In this document: positions 1-10,325 of the stretch, piece after piece
Layout of the letters: every line of letters starts with the position of its first letter
Numbering within the stretch: position 1 is the first letter of the stretch
NCBI GenBank assembly: GCA_018894105.1
Contig: CM032133.1
Span: forward strand, 12,166,501 to 12,230,500
Length of the DNA stretch: 64,000 nucleotides
From: Jacaranda mimosifolia
Taxonomy: Eukaryota > Streptophyta > Magnoliopsida > Lamiales > Bignoniaceae
Reading direction: 5' to 3'
Translations under genes and position numbers: made by a program
Notes under the pieces: model-generated
Database searches by the model: none
What the model was told of the DNA's origin: nothing
Seen by the model: the letters and a program-made list of their open reading frames with translations, nothing else

Positions 1-796
1 TGATCAGAATATGCTTTGGTTTGTATAGAAGCTAGTTATCTCCAAATGTGAAATCAGTTAAAGGTAACGTGTCCAATTTGATGGATACTGATTAGATTCT
101 CTTAATGTAGAGTCTTTGTTAATGGATCTCTTATCTTCTTCCTCAGGAAGTGTTGGAAATGACGGTGATTGCTTGACTCATTTTTGAGGTGTTGATAACC
201 TGTCATCATTGCATCCCTGGAGTTAGTTGGGTATTTTGGTCGTTATTCAGTTTGCAATGTTCTTTGTTAGATGATCAGCTCGATTGATCAAATTGGAAGT
301 TTGTAGATTTGTATGTTATCCTTATTCATATCCTGTCAGCCAGCATTTATGATTTCAGTGGTTATGTGATATTCTGATTTTGGTTCAGTGGCACGGCTGA
401 AGATTGTTTCCTTGTTTTCAGGATACTTCATCAGGCAGCAACGGTAATTTCAGTGGTCACCTACCTGTTCCATGCTTGATGTTCATCTGGTTGATTACAA
501 TTCACAAGAAAGCATGCGAATTATTCCTCATTCTTTTGATACTTGACACAAAGCATGTAGATCACTACTCGTTCTTATGGTTACTTCATTAGGCAGCGGA
601 GGTAATTTAAGTAAGTGATTAGGTATTTTCTCATAGACAAGTATAAGGTTTTGATGAATTTGGGGGCAGCAGACTAGTGATGCCTGTGAACAGGAAAATC
701 TCTGTAGTTGCCTTGCTTTGGTTGTTATTGAATATGTCAAACTGCAGGAGACAAACAGAAATGTGTGCTTATATATGCGTGTGCAAGGCTATTTCT

Positions 797-822
797 TATA
801 TATATATGTGTGTGTGTGCGTG
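797..822. repeat. TA/TG microsatellite
   Basis: A short run of alternating TA dinucleotides passes directly into TG dinucleotides. Confidence 0.85.
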
Positions 823-2489
823 CTCTTTGTATTTTCAACCTTTCTCAATGGGGCATCTGTTTGTCCATTTGTTTTCTACATCTCATTTTGTGCTGGGGCG
901 ATCTTTCAGATGTGTTGAATTCATTTAAGTGATCAAAGGAGTATTTTGCAGGCAGCAAGAGTGAACAAGAGTTTTTGGCCATTTTCTGCAGTGAGAAGCT
1001 CAAATTCAAACAGATCATGTTCTATTGAAGGTTTGCTGTGCTTTTCTTCTACAACTTGCAGTTTCTTCTGCCAGCTAACTTGTGGTTTTCGATCTTGTTT
1101 GAAACAACTGGTTATGCTATTATCTCTGTCTTTTCATTGTTTGCATTGGCATATAATTGACATAGAAGTTCATTATGGTCATTTATATGTATGGGTTACT
1201 ACTCTGCATGGGAAGTAGCTAAAAATAGATGAATACTTCCCACCATCATAAATCATACTGGTATTCTATGCCTATTATTTGTTGCCTTGGATCTTGTCAA
1301 GTGATTTATAGGGTTAAATGGAAATCAGGGAACTCTTTCTGTGACACTCTCACTCCATGAAAATATGCTAATATCACTATGTTAGAGTTCTTTATTATCC
1401 TTTGTCTTGTCCACAAGATTGTTTCGAAAAACCTTTTGTTTAGAAGTTCTACTTACTATACTTCTCACGTACATCAATGTGAATCATTTTTTGCAATGTC
1501 ACATGATGCTGCTAGTAATTATATTGAACTGCTACTTGCTAATTTTCTTCACATATTAAATTATTTTGAGATTCTTGCAATAGTATTTCTTCTATTATGC
1601 TTGTTCTCATTGGTTGTTAAAGTCTTTATACGCTTATTGAATGTATTTATTTCCTTCCCCATAAACCCGCTTTTGATTTATTCAAATCAGTCAAAACACA
1701 AACTCTGTTAATGATTACCACTAGCATTGCTTGAAGCTTAGAGCTGCTTCATGTAATATTTGGCAAAGTTCTGCTGACATGGTTTTATTCACATAAAATT
1801 CTTCTTTCTCTTTGTTGCAAGGTCTCTCTTCCAGCAGGTATTCCCCATTGCTTTGGCATGTACATGCTCTTTATCATTGTTAAACAAAAAGCTTGGTGTA
1901 TAGTAATTTTGACTTCTTCCCTCTATACTTGTGGTTGTAGATCATTTGAGGATTCTAGATATGCTAAAATATCCTTTCTTGCTCTCAACTAAATCTTTAT
2001 TTCTCTAACTTGGTTTTTTCATCTGCACTATTTTATTTCATTGGTCGACAAGATATTCAGTAGTAGAGATTATATGTTTCTCTTAAAAAAGGACCATTTG
2101 AGCAAACAGTTTCTATGTGATCAAATTTCCTGATTTAGATTGGCTTTAAGACCTCATTTTGAGATTTCTTTTTTTGCCACATTTGTGATGCTTGCAATTT
2201 TACACGAAAAAATATGAAGGTTCTGGCTTCACTTTTGGCATCATCAAACCGCCATGTACTCGTATCCTTTATCGATTCTTATATCGAGCCTCAGCTGTGA
2301 ACTTTTATTTTCTTTGCCTGTCGAATGGCTGATACATGTTATATTGTGGGTTGAGAATGTAAGGTCGATTCCCCATTTTCCCAGAACTTCTTTACTTTCT
2401 GTTTACTAAGTTTCTAATGCCTTTTCTTCATTAAAACTCTTCAGATGTCGTGAGTGGTGGATGTCCATTGTTACGAATTGGAGGTTTAA

Positions 2490-2900
2490 GGTATAATCTT
2501 TTGGTGCGATCCGATGATATGGATCCTACTTTGAAATACTCTATCAAGTATTCAGAATTAATAGAGAAGACTTAATTGAGATTCAGGTATTTCTATATGT
2601 AATTTTTGTTGTACTTGTTTTTCCATGCTTACCACTTATTTTTTGATTCTTTTTCTTAGTCACAGTGTACTGGGTCTATGCCTTAAGTGTCCAAACATGT
2701 AGATGATCTCATTCCATTATGTGTCATTAGGTAATTTGCCAATGTTTGCTCTAGTGGTAGTCTCTTTAATCTATAATTGGTTGCATCTATCATTGTTTAA
2801 GTGTTCAAATATATAGATGACCACTCTTTCTCAAATATGTCTCTTGTTTTCTCAACTATGTCTGTGCGGATGAATGCTGGTTATACTTTGTTGTAATTTT
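2490..2900 (+). repeat. diverged repeat, left copy (partner at about 10,600-11,025)
   Basis: Shared words include ctttgaaatactctatcaag, the octamer agaattga or agaattaa, ttctatat, catgtagatgatctc (gacgatctc in the partner) and catctatcattgtttaag, all in the same order and orientation as at 10,600-11,025. Within the copy a unit of about 113 bp also repeats, starting near 2,689 and 2,802. This looks like an old duplication of intronic or spacer DNA; no protein was recognised. Confidence 0.6.
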
Positions 2901-2925
2901 ATGCTACATTGCATTTGGTTTGGTA

Positions 2926-3103
2926 GGGTACTGGGCTAAGGGATTGGTCTTGTATGTTGGACCTTGTACTGATATCCGTAGATTTCCAAATGATGCTGTG
3001 CTGAGGAATATTATGTTTCAGCTAAGATGGTGCATCATAGGTATTTTTTTGGTGGTTTTGAGGTTAAGTTTTAAGGCAGCTGCAAACCTTGGTCTTGAAT
3101 CTG
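2926..3103 (+). pseudogene. MDN1: MDN1 (midasin) N-terminal exon remnant, frameshifted
   Basis: Two reading frames used in turn give the plant midasin N-terminal region. The first reads LRDWSCMLDLV (compare the LWDWSC..LD motif of Arabidopsis MDN1). About 60 bp on, a second frame reads LRWCIIGIFLVVLRLSFKAA and ends in GLESE. The switch near position 2,985 means an indel has broken the exon. A GTAAGC-type donor follows at the right edge. Midasin is a dynein-like AAA ATPase that strips assembly factors from pre-60S ribosomes in the nucleus. The family assignment comes from remembered motifs, not a search. Confidence 0.65.
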
Positions 3104-3622
3104 AGTAAGCTCATCAGAGTTTTCTGGGCAATAAGTTAATTTTTTATTACAAAGGTGTAAATGCAAATATATTTTCATGTGGCGTTTCTAAATGTTCAAT
3201 TGAAGAAGTCATCATGGTGCAGAATAGGGGAAGCATGGAAATACAATGTATTCCTGATCAGCATCTAGTTATATATTATATAAATAGCTCGAATATAAAT
3301 GGACATGTGAGAACTTGAGGTTTATATGATGTTACCTCAATTATTAGCATATTGCTATATATTGATTGCTCAAACATCTACTAATGGAAAAGTGAAATTC
3401 AGGTAATATCATATGAAACTAAGGAAATAAGTGGTTATTTGAAGAAAGGCATTCCGGGGAATGCAAAAGACATACTAGTGAAAGGAAATTATTTCAATAT
3501 AGTTAGATACATGACTATCTTTTGATTCTTTGAATTGTTAATCTTTTTTGCGTCTCTTTGTTATTCTTTCTATGCAAAGTTTGATGTTAACTGTATACCT
3601 CTCATGATTTTAAATGTTTGCA

Positions 3623-3729
3623 GCTGGGAAGAATTTGGTATGGATGTATCCTTGGAGAAAGGAGGATGGTATCTGGACTGTTGTGTAGAAGAAGGTTGGG
3701 AAATGTTTGGAAGAAAAGACAATCTCTAA
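3623..3729 (+). pseudogene. MDN1: MDN1 N-terminal exon remnant (WEEF motif)
   Basis: After a T-rich tract and a tgcag acceptor, the + strand reads SWEEFGMDVSLEKGGWYL. This matches the WEEFCQD...EKAG block that follows the previous exon in plant MDN1, so order and strand agree with the neighbouring remnant. The frame runs into a TAA right after the KDNL residues. The exon continues the N-terminal domain of midasin that precedes the six AAA modules. Confidence 0.65.
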
Positions 3730-4087
3730 GGTGGTCATTTTTTAAAGCATTACTGGCATAGTTCTTTGTCCACATGCTCTTCAATGGCTGATGAGATCGT
3801 GCCATCAAATCAGATTGGCATTCCGATATGAGGTAGGATATAATTGAAATAAGAAGTTCAGTTTTCAAAATTTCTGTATATTTTGATGGTCTGGGGAGAA
3901 ATGAGTTAACAAAAGGTTCAACTTCTGTTCTTTTGACCTAGATTGAGGATTCATTGTTTGTTGACATGTTTTTCCCTTGACCTCCTCATGTCCTGTGTTT
4001 GTTGCGAGGAAGAAATGATCAAATTTCTATGCCAGCCTCTCAATGGCATGCATATCTGTTGAAATTCTAGACCTTCTTTTCCTCCAG

Positions 4088-4247
4088 GAATCCTGGGGCT
4101 CCCTTTATGTTGATGTCTGCTGTGACAAAAAGTTTTGAGGTGATCTCTTTGGCTGTGCGTCAGAGGTGGCCTGTCCTTCTCAATGGTCCTGCTGGTGGTG
4201 GAAAACTGCACTTATTAACAAGTTGGCCGACTGTTGTGGTGCTAGAG
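4088..4247 (+). pseudogene. MDN1: MDN1 AAA1 Walker A exon with frameshift in the P-loop
   Basis: The + strand reads AVTKSFEVISLAVRQRWPVL then LNGPAGGGK, the Walker A nucleotide-binding loop of the first midasin AAA module. Right after the P-loop lysine (about 4,205) the frame is lost. Downstream bases encode the expected ALINKLADCCGA only in another frame, consistent with a one-base deletion. A gtatgt donor follows the exon. The break falls in the ATP-binding site itself, so no functional AAA1 could be made from this copy. A sequencing error cannot be excluded for this single site, but other exons are also broken. Confidence 0.8.
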
Positions 4248-5405
4248 GTATGTCTTTAATTTGTTGCTTTAACCTGACACCTGTGTAGTGGCTCTCTCAG
4301 GCTTTTGCTTCAAGATTGTCATGACTAAAAAGGCTTATACGTTCTATTGGTATTTGAAATGATGCCAAAAGCCATCCCTCTTGGGTAGATACTACAAGAT
4401 TCCTGCATCTGCTAGAAATTTTATCATGTGTTCGACAACCTTATGTGGCCTTGGTATATAACTTGTAACTCTATTGGAAATGGTTTCTGTTCCCTGGGAT
4501 TACCTCCTGCTTGTTCCGAAAAGACCTAAAGTTTGAAACACCAAGGTGAAATGTTTTTATTTCCATTAAGAAATGTTGTAACAAGAAAGCTTCTAGTGCA
4601 ATAAAATGTTTGTTTCAATAACTGTATTTGTTTTGCCTTGAGTACTCAATATACTTTCTATTTGGAACATACTCTGTTCGGAAATGATTTTGTCTGCACT
4701 AGGTTGCCTTTGGTAGAAGGATATGTGGAGCAGGTCTTTGATTTGTCTTCTGTCATGTATGGCAGTAGCAATAGAAAGCTCTCCATGGCAGTGTTACTAC
4801 TTGCAATTTCTATTGCTTATACTTCTTCAAAGAAAAAAGATGGATTTAGAACCAGCCTAATAGTTTGCTCTGACTTTTAGTGTGAATTGAGTGGGAGCAG
4901 CAATGTAAACCATTAGATTATTTGCCGAAATTTTATACTGCAGTAAAATAGTTACATTGAAATGATCTTAAACGTGCTCTTTTCACAGCCAACTTATTTA
5001 ATACTCAATGACAATTGATCGTGGTCCTTGGAGTTAGCGGTGAGGGGCTCTATGTGGATCAAATATTTACTTGATGTGAATTATACTATCATGGCTGTAG
5101 CAGTTATATATTTACCCCAAAGAGGAGTAAAAAACACATGCACTGACACAAAATGTTCTCATTAAATTTTTTTTACCTATAAATATATATGTTTCTATAA
5201 TGGACATGCATATCGTGTATGAATCTTGTCTAGAATTGTATGCTTTGTGGTTGACAAACACCTGCATGTATATGTACATTCATGTCTTGGTAATTTGGAC
5301 TCCGGTGAATTCTTTCGGCATCTGTCCATTGTATTAAAGCTCTTTTCTTTTTGTCTTCATCTGGATCCTTTTCTGATTGCTAGCATCTCCCTCCAAACAA
5401 TATAG

Positions 5406-5515
5406 TTTATCCATTCACATGGACGAGCAGATTGACGGAAAAAAAACTGCTTGGAACTTATGTTTGTATGGAGCAACCTGGTGAATTTAGATGGCAACCT
5501 AGTTCTCTTACTCAG
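5406..5515 (+). pseudogene. MDN1: MDN1 AAA1 exon with homopolymer frameshift
   Basis: The exon reads IHMDEQIDG, is interrupted by a run of eight A (5,439-5,446), and continues out of frame as LLGTYVCMEQPGEFRWQPSS then LTQ. This is the block between Walker A and Walker B of AAA1 in plant MDN1. Seven A would keep the frame, so the run is one base too long. The exon ends with CTCAG before gtttga and is followed 77 bp later by the next exon, so the intron layout is preserved. Confidence 0.8.
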
Positions 5516-5592
5516 GTTTGAAGTCAATCATATAATTAAAATCATTGCCCCATGCTCTCTTGTTGTCACTTCTTTTACGAAATAATTGACAG

Positions 5593-5713
5593 GCCATTTT
5601 GACTGGGTTTTGGGTTGTGTTTGAGGATATTGATAAAGGACCACCTGGCGTTCTATCAAGATTAGTGCCTTTGTTGGAAGGTGCAAGCACACTCTCAACT
5701 GGTCATGGGGGAG
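5593..5713 (+). pseudogene. MDN1: MDN1 AAA1 Walker B exon
   Basis: Between a gacag acceptor and a gtatgc donor the frame is open and reads ILTGFWVVFEDIDKGPPGVL, followed by SRLVPLLEGASTL and GHGG. The hydrophobic strand ending in ED is the Walker B region of AAA1, and PLLEGA is a signature that follows it in midasin. It joins in frame to the preceding exon at the LTQ/AIL boundary expected for MDN1. This exon itself shows no stop; it belongs to the pseudogene because of the breaks on either side. Confidence 0.82.
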
Positions 5714-6918
5714 GTATGCACTTTATATATTTTGTCTCTGAATCTTTGAGAGTGCAACTAATTGGTTTTGAATAGCGCATTGTTGAAGCTTGTTACCACA
5801 TAATTATATCTTATATTTCTTTTTCTTGTTGCGTAATGCTACATACTTCGGAATGGTATCATGAACTTGGAGGGCCTTATAGCATGTGTACATAACTCAA
5901 TATAGGAGGTGGTGGGTTCTTAAAAACTTTGTTGAAGACAGATCTTGTTATTAGAACGTAGGTGCAAGATTAACACAATATTTGAAGATAATAGATTCTT
6001 GTTTTGTGTCTTCTTTAGATGGTATTAGACCTAAGACGGTTGCTAAAGATGAGATAGTAAATAGCATGCAAGAAGAGTGATAGGGTTTTTAATTGGTTCT
6101 GCGGGTAGCTTTTATCTGGATTACTGTCTGGTTTCTTGTAATGTAACAGTCTGGCCTTGGTAATGGTCGATGTACTCTTGGATATTGTTTATTGGCATCC
6201 TTGTGGCTGTCGCTCACAACACTTCATAAAAGAATAAATAAATAAAGAAGAAATAAAGAAACCAAAGAAAAATTACCACAAGCAGTAAACTAGCTTCCAT
6301 TTATAACATAAATAAGGAGATATTGACTCACGTCATAGGGAAATAACTGTTATTTGGAGTATGGAATCTCCATATTGCAAGACATTAATCTTTTCTTGCT
6401 TTAAGTTATTCCTTATTTTTTAACTTAAGATAATAGGTGTTAAAATGTTTTCCGTTTGAAGATGTTCCTTCAGTTTGCCCCTTTATACACGTAATATACA
6501 AATACTTCCTTTTCTGTAATTCGAGTGGTTGCAATGTAATAGCCCTGATTTCCTATCATTCTTTTCTTCATTGTTCCATCAAAATACAATGTTATGGATC
6601 TTTGAAACTGTTTCTGTAGTTTGGATTATTGATAAGAAGTGATGAGGGGCTTCTAATGTGTTATATAAGAACCATGTCAAATTATTACAATTGAGAAACT
6701 TTCTGGAATGTGGTTTTACGTTCATCCCAAGTCCAAATATGTCCTATATCGTACAAAATTGACATTGACTGCATATGATGATGAGATTGTTTTATCTAAT
6801 TTGATGCCTAAATTTTTATGAGGTCCCATATGCTCTAAACAACTTCTATTGCACTTCTACTACAGCTCTAAGTGTTGCTAACTTTCTCTTGCTTTTGCTA
6901 TGGTTTGACCTTTTGCAG

Positions 6919-7056
6919 ACAGGAAGAATATTTAATGTGCGAGATCTCTTGTCTTGGGTATATTTTATCAATGTAACAGAGGGAAGCTGACCGGTTGAAC
7001 CTACATTTGTACACGGGACATTCCTTGTTTTGCTGGATAGGCTTAGTATGGGTTAC
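6919..7056 (+). pseudogene. MDN1: MDN1 exon from the end of AAA4, premature stop
   Basis: After a ttttgcag acceptor the frame reads TGRIFNVRDLLSWVYFINV, then hits TGA (6,988-6,990), then continues FVHGTFLVLLDRLSMG in the same frame. Arabidopsis MDN1 has TGRTLTVRDLLSW...LHGAFLVLLDGLSLG near the end of its fourth AAA module. The preceding exon remnant belongs to AAA1, so all of AAA2, AAA3 and most of AAA4 are missing between 5.7 and 6.9 kb. The AAA module number is from memory of the family layout. Confidence 0.75.
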
Positions 7057-7161
7057 CTGCTTGGTTGTCTGCAATTCATTGGCTTCTATTTACCCTATTT
7101 TTCTTCTAGAGCTTAACTCTCTTTTCTTCTGGTGCAAATATATCAAAAGTTGAAGTTGCAG

Positions 7162-7205
7162 AGTTGAGGGTGAAATGCTTTTCTTTCCATCTAGAGAAAC
7201 TCAAG
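7162..7205 (+). pseudogene. MDN1: small MDN1 exon remnant after AAA4
   Basis: A 44 bp exon-like piece with a tgcag acceptor and a gtatgt donor reads LRVKCFSFHLEKLK. It aligns with the LREKCFAFLLQQLE segment that follows the previous remnant in Arabidopsis MDN1, so order, strand and spacing agree. Confidence 0.6.
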
Positions 7206-8191
7206 GTATGTCTTTTATCTGATGAACAGATTCTCTGTGTTGGCATGGAAGAAATTTAGATACAAGTTGAAACATATTTAAAATGACCATGGGCAAACTT
7301 GTTTCTGTGATTTGAGTAATCCAATTAATTTCATTAATAGGCATGTATAAATTATCCTCGTCCATGTGTTATTCTATTCACTAACATCTTTATTAGGTGC
7401 TTATAATTAGTGTGATGTCCATCTTATGAATCTTCCTTTTTCTCTGCATCTGTGTATTTCATATCCTCGTCCATGTGTAATCTATTCACTAACATCTTAT
7501 GTTTCTTGTGGGGGCTAGCCATGGTCCATTTCATATCTGGTGAGTTAGGTAGTTGATTACTTTAAAAAAACGCCAGAATTGGGACCTAAAAAGTAATACC
7601 TTATTTAAGCTGCAGCAGAGGATTTTCTTTATGATTGCATGAATCAATTCTCTTCCCTTTTAGTAAAAAATATATTGATATGTTGAAAGATGATGATGTT
7701 ACATGATAGAGTTTTCTTGAGGAGAGTTGTTTGATGATGTGTTTGCTACATCATCAATCAATTGCTGAAGTTGATCTTATGGTTCCTTTTCAAGTGGTAA
7801 GTGTTGGTCATGGAAGTAATCGTAACTAACACGATAATTGCTATTTCAAATGGAATTGGAAAAGTCATAGGCTTCTAATGCATCATGATCATTCTGATAT
7901 TGACAAATGTCCCAATGATGTTATGAAAAGTTCAATATCTCAATAGAGATGTCATTGTTTTATACCTATGTGGCGTGTTAAGGAACATATGCCATTCCTG
8001 ATCAGAAGTCTTCAAGAGACAAACTACGGAAAAAATCCTTTACGCCACATTTTCATCAAGAAGCTGAATGCAGCTCTCTTTCAAGTAGGCATCTCAGATG
8101 TTATATGCTCAAATATCTGGGTTCTTCAGCGTTAAATACAACATGAATTAAGTTTGAGATTTTGATCTGTAAAAGTAATAGTGTGTTGTTC
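7206..8191. other. AT-rich non-coding stretch, no gene recognised
   Basis: No protein similarity was recognised. A 25-30 bp phrase built on tcctcgtccatgtgt and ctattcactaacatctt occurs twice (near 7,357 and 7,463), a small local duplication. An open stretch near 8,000-8,090 was inspected but not matched to MDN1 or GCP4. Confidence 0.4.
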
Positions 8192-8279
8192 TGGCTATTT
8201 ATTCTTGTATGTTTCTTATTTATTAAAACCTTCTTTTTAAAGATTAAACTATTCAACAACTACTTGTTTAATTTGCTAG

Positions 8280-8368
8280 GTGAATGTAATAGAATCTCAA
8301 TGGAGTGTTTTGCAAGCTCATATTCAGAATTCTCAAGATTTTACGGAACTGGTTGGCTTCCACTAAGA
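8280..8368 (+). pseudogene. GCP4: GCP4 exon, copy A, with nonsense mutation
   Basis: Between a ttgctag acceptor and a gtaagt donor the frame reads VNVIESQWSVLQAHI then QDFTELVGFH. This is the C-terminal (GRIP2) region of plant gamma-tubulin complex component 4, a core subunit of the ring complex that nucleates microtubules. The next codon, expected to be CAA (Gln), is TAA at 8,364-8,366. Copy B keeps the CAA here but is broken elsewhere. Family assignment rests on remembered GCP4 sequence. Confidence 0.8.
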
Positions 8369-8615
8369 GTAAGTCATGTGGATGATTTCAGTCTCATTCT
8401 TGCTTTCTTTTAACTAATGATGCCGTTGTTCTTGCAATTCAGTTATAAAGTCGATGGTTCTTGAAGTCTGATTTTAATGTATAAAGATGTTAAAAGTCTT
8501 TTGCTTCTCGCTTCCATTTTAAGTTTAGTTATGGATCTTACCTATAAACTCTATCTACGTTCTCTATTGGTGTCCACTTCTGAGCTCGGAGAAGTAGCTG
8601 ATGATTGTGTCCTCA

Positions 8616-8620
8616 GAGTA
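8616..8620. repeat. target-site duplication GAGTA (left)
   Basis: GAGTA precedes the TGATAAGA end of the inserted element and recurs at 9,497-9,501. The unoccupied copy B has a single GAGTA at the same place. Confidence 0.9.
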
Positions 8621-9091
8621 TGATAAGAGCTGATTCAATTTAATAAATGAAACAAGGCAAAGTGCTGGAATCAAAACAGAAATTTTATTGATGTAAAAAT
8701 GTGCAAGGATCTTAAACACAATTTACAACCAATAATTCAGTCCGTATCGAGTGGACAAACTCCAGATAGAAATAACAAGAATAATCTGTTTCTCATACCC
8801 TTAAAACAAATCCTAAACACATATTTATACTAAAATTTAATAACTAAAAACACCAAGAATTAAGGTAATGATGGAGAGTGGTGGAAACATGGAGTGACAT
8901 AGTGGCAGAAAGGCTGTGGAGACGTGGAGTAACAGAGTGGCAGATATGCTTCAAGTTAGTTGAGAAAATCATGGGAGAATGGGTCAAACTCCACATCAGT
9001 AATGCCAAGCAGCTGCATTGGGTCAGCTGTTAACTGTTCTTTTCCCTTAAGCTTCCTTCTGGCATAAGTCTGCAATGGTGGGTTCTTATCA
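8621..9091 (-). repeat. complete 3' LTR of the deleted gypsy element
   Basis: Read on the minus strand it starts TGATAAGAACCC directly after the purine-rich tract and ends in CTCTTATCA at 8,621. Confidence 0.8.
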
Positions 9092-9480
9092 GTGCTTCCC
9101 CCCTGAAAAGACGCCTTGTCCTCAAGGTGGAATGTCGGAAATTGGGCTGCCAACAACTCATAATTTTCCCAACTAGCTTCCTCGATAGGGCGACCTGTCC
9201 ATTCAACTAAGAGTTCCAAAGTAGAAACACCTCCTTCCTTGGTCCAACAATGGGCAAGAATTCTGGTAGGAGTTAGAATGAGTTCCCAGTCCGAATTAAT
9301 TGGGAGTGGAGCTGGCGGTGAGGTGGGATTGTGGCCAATAGCTGGCCGGAGTAAAGAAACATGAAAGATTGGGTCATGGGAGAATGGGTCAAACTCCACA
9401 TCAGTAATGCCAAGCAGCTGCGTTGGGTCAGCTGTTAACTGTTCTTTTCCCTTAAGCTTCCTTCTGGCATAAGTTTGCAA
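8956..9480 (-). pseudogene. chimeric reading frame: LTR, then gypsy integrase C-terminus, then LTR
   Basis: The 174-residue open frame starts inside the truncated 5' LTR, crosses the deletion junction at about 9,374 and enters the integrase tail: PIFHVSLLRPAIG, then LLVEWTGRPIEEASWEN and FHLEDKASFQGG, the end of a plant gypsy Pol with its SH3/chromo-like fold. It then runs into the 3' LTR. The peptide beginning LQTYARRKLKGKEQ therefore occurs twice, at both ends. In the parent element the Pol frame evidently continued into the LTR. The frame is a by-product of the deletion, not a gene of its own. Confidence 0.8.
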
Positions 9481-9496
9481 TGGTGGGTTCTTATCA

Positions 9497-9501
9497 GAGT
9501 A
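9497..9501. repeat. target-site duplication GAGTA (right)
   Basis: Right-hand partner of 8,616-8,620. Confidence 0.9.
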
Positions 9502-9574
9502 CTACATTTGTTTTTGTTTGGCTTGACTGTTACTGCAGTATAAAGATTCTCTTCAATCTATTCTACGCCTGCAG

Positions 9575-9650
9575 GTACTTATCTGCACTAATTTCACAAT
9601 CTTTCCTTGATATCGGTTCTGTTTCGCGCATTCTGGATGGCATAATGAAA
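9575..9650 (+). pseudogene. GCP4: GCP4 exon, copy A
   Basis: After a cctgcag acceptor the frame reads YLSALISQSFLDIGSVSRIL then DGIMK, a highly conserved block of plant GCP4 that directly follows the GFHQE end of the preceding exon. After IMK the expected LCLQFCW is not found. The sequence instead runs on as SFTKTTTLCGVR to a stop, so similarity to GCP4 ends at an exon edge or breakpoint. A gtatgg donor-like site lies at 9,719. Confidence 0.8.
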
Positions 9651-9834
9651 TCATTCACAAAGACGACGACACTGTGTGGTGTAAGATGATGCTAACTGTC
9701 CGTGAACCCAAATTAAAGGTATGGAAACATTTTACCGTCATGAATATGGCTATTTATTCTTGTATGTTTCTTATTTATTAAAACCTTCTTTTTAAAGATT
9801 AAACTATTCAACAACTACTTGTTTAATTTGCTAG

Positions 9835-9924
9835 GTGAATGTAATAGAATCTCAATGGAGTGTTTTGCAAGCTCATATTCAGAATTCTCAAGATTTTTAC
9901 GGAACTGGTTGGCTTCCACCAAGA
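9835..9924 (+). pseudogene. GCP4: GCP4 exon, copy B, with +1 frameshift
   Basis: The sequence is the same as the copy A exon except that the T run after CTCAAGA has five T (9,894-9,898) instead of four, which shifts the frame after SQDF. The CAA codon that became a stop in copy A is intact here. The two copies thus carry different disabling changes, so they decayed independently after the duplication. Confidence 0.82.
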
Positions 9925-10249
9925 GTAAGTCATGTGGATGATTTCAGTCTCGTTCTCGCTTTCTTTTAACTAATGATGCCGTTGTTCTTGCAATTCAGTT
10001 ATAAAGTCGATGGTTCTTGAAGTCTGATTTTAATGTATAAAGATGTTAAAAGTCTTTTGCTTCTTGCTTCCATTTTAAGTTTAGTTATGGATCTTACCTA
10101 TAAACTCTATCTACGTTCTCTGTTGGTGTCCACTTCTGAGCTCGGAGAAGTAGCTGATGATTGTGTCCTCAGAGTACTGCATTTGTTTTTGTTTGGCTTG
10201 ACTGTTACTGCAGTATAAAGATTTTGTTCACTCTATTCTACGCCTGCAG

Positions 10250-10325
10250 GTGTTTATCTGCACTAATTTCACAATCTTTCCTGGAAATCGGTTCTGTTTT
10301 GCGCATTCTGGATGGCATAATGAAA
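10250..10325 (+). pseudogene. GCP4: GCP4 exon, copy B
   Basis: Same block as 9,575-9,650 (LSALISQSFLEIGSVLRILD), with the leading Tyr codon changed to Cys and a few further substitutions. As in copy A, similarity to GCP4 stops after GIMK, so that endpoint predates the duplication. Confidence 0.8.

Larger units (their letters stand above)
1..2925. other. AT-rich non-coding stretch, no gene recognised
   Basis: No reading frame here resembles a protein I know. The open stretches are short and rich in Phe, Leu and Cys, as expected of T-rich intron or spacer DNA. Two weakly similar stretches near 415-465 and 575-620 share the words acttcat, aggcagc and ggtaattt, so an old local duplication is possible. 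Because MDN1 exon remnants start at the right-hand edge on the + strand, part of this stretch may be decayed upstream introns of that pseudogene; that is inference. Confidence 0.5.
8621..9496 (-). mobile_element. internally deleted Ty3/gypsy LTR element
   Basis: The 876 bp insert has TG...CA ends and is flanked by the 5 bp duplication GAGTA. In minus orientation it comprises the first ~123 bp of the 5' LTR (9,374-9,496), a jump into the integrase C-terminal coding region, a polypurine tract just above 9,091, and a complete 471 bp 3' LTR (8,621-9,091). The LTR segments 8,969-9,091 and 9,374-9,496 are near-identical direct repeats 405 bp apart. All of gag, protease, RT and most of integrase are missing. 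The element inserted into an intron of the duplicated GCP4 fragment. Confidence 0.88.
8192..9746 (+). repeat. tandem duplication, copy A (interrupted by retroelement)
   Basis: Removing the element at 8,621-9,496 and one copy of its target duplication leaves about 674 bp that is nearly identical to 9,747-10,423. The unit starts at tggctatttattcttg and ends with accgtcatgaata; copy B begins immediately where copy A ends, so this is a head-to-tail tandem duplication. The unit carries two exons of GCP4. Confidence 0.9.

Noticed and set aside
404..1711. Several + strand open stretches of 60-110 residues near the left edge
   Set aside because: Short, Cys/Phe/Leu-rich, no recognisable motif, and no consistent frame or splice structure; typical of T-rich plant intron or spacer.
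8956..9480. A novel 174-residue gene with internal repeats
   Set aside because: It is a deletion product of a gypsy element: LTR-coded peptide, integrase tail, LTR-coded peptide.
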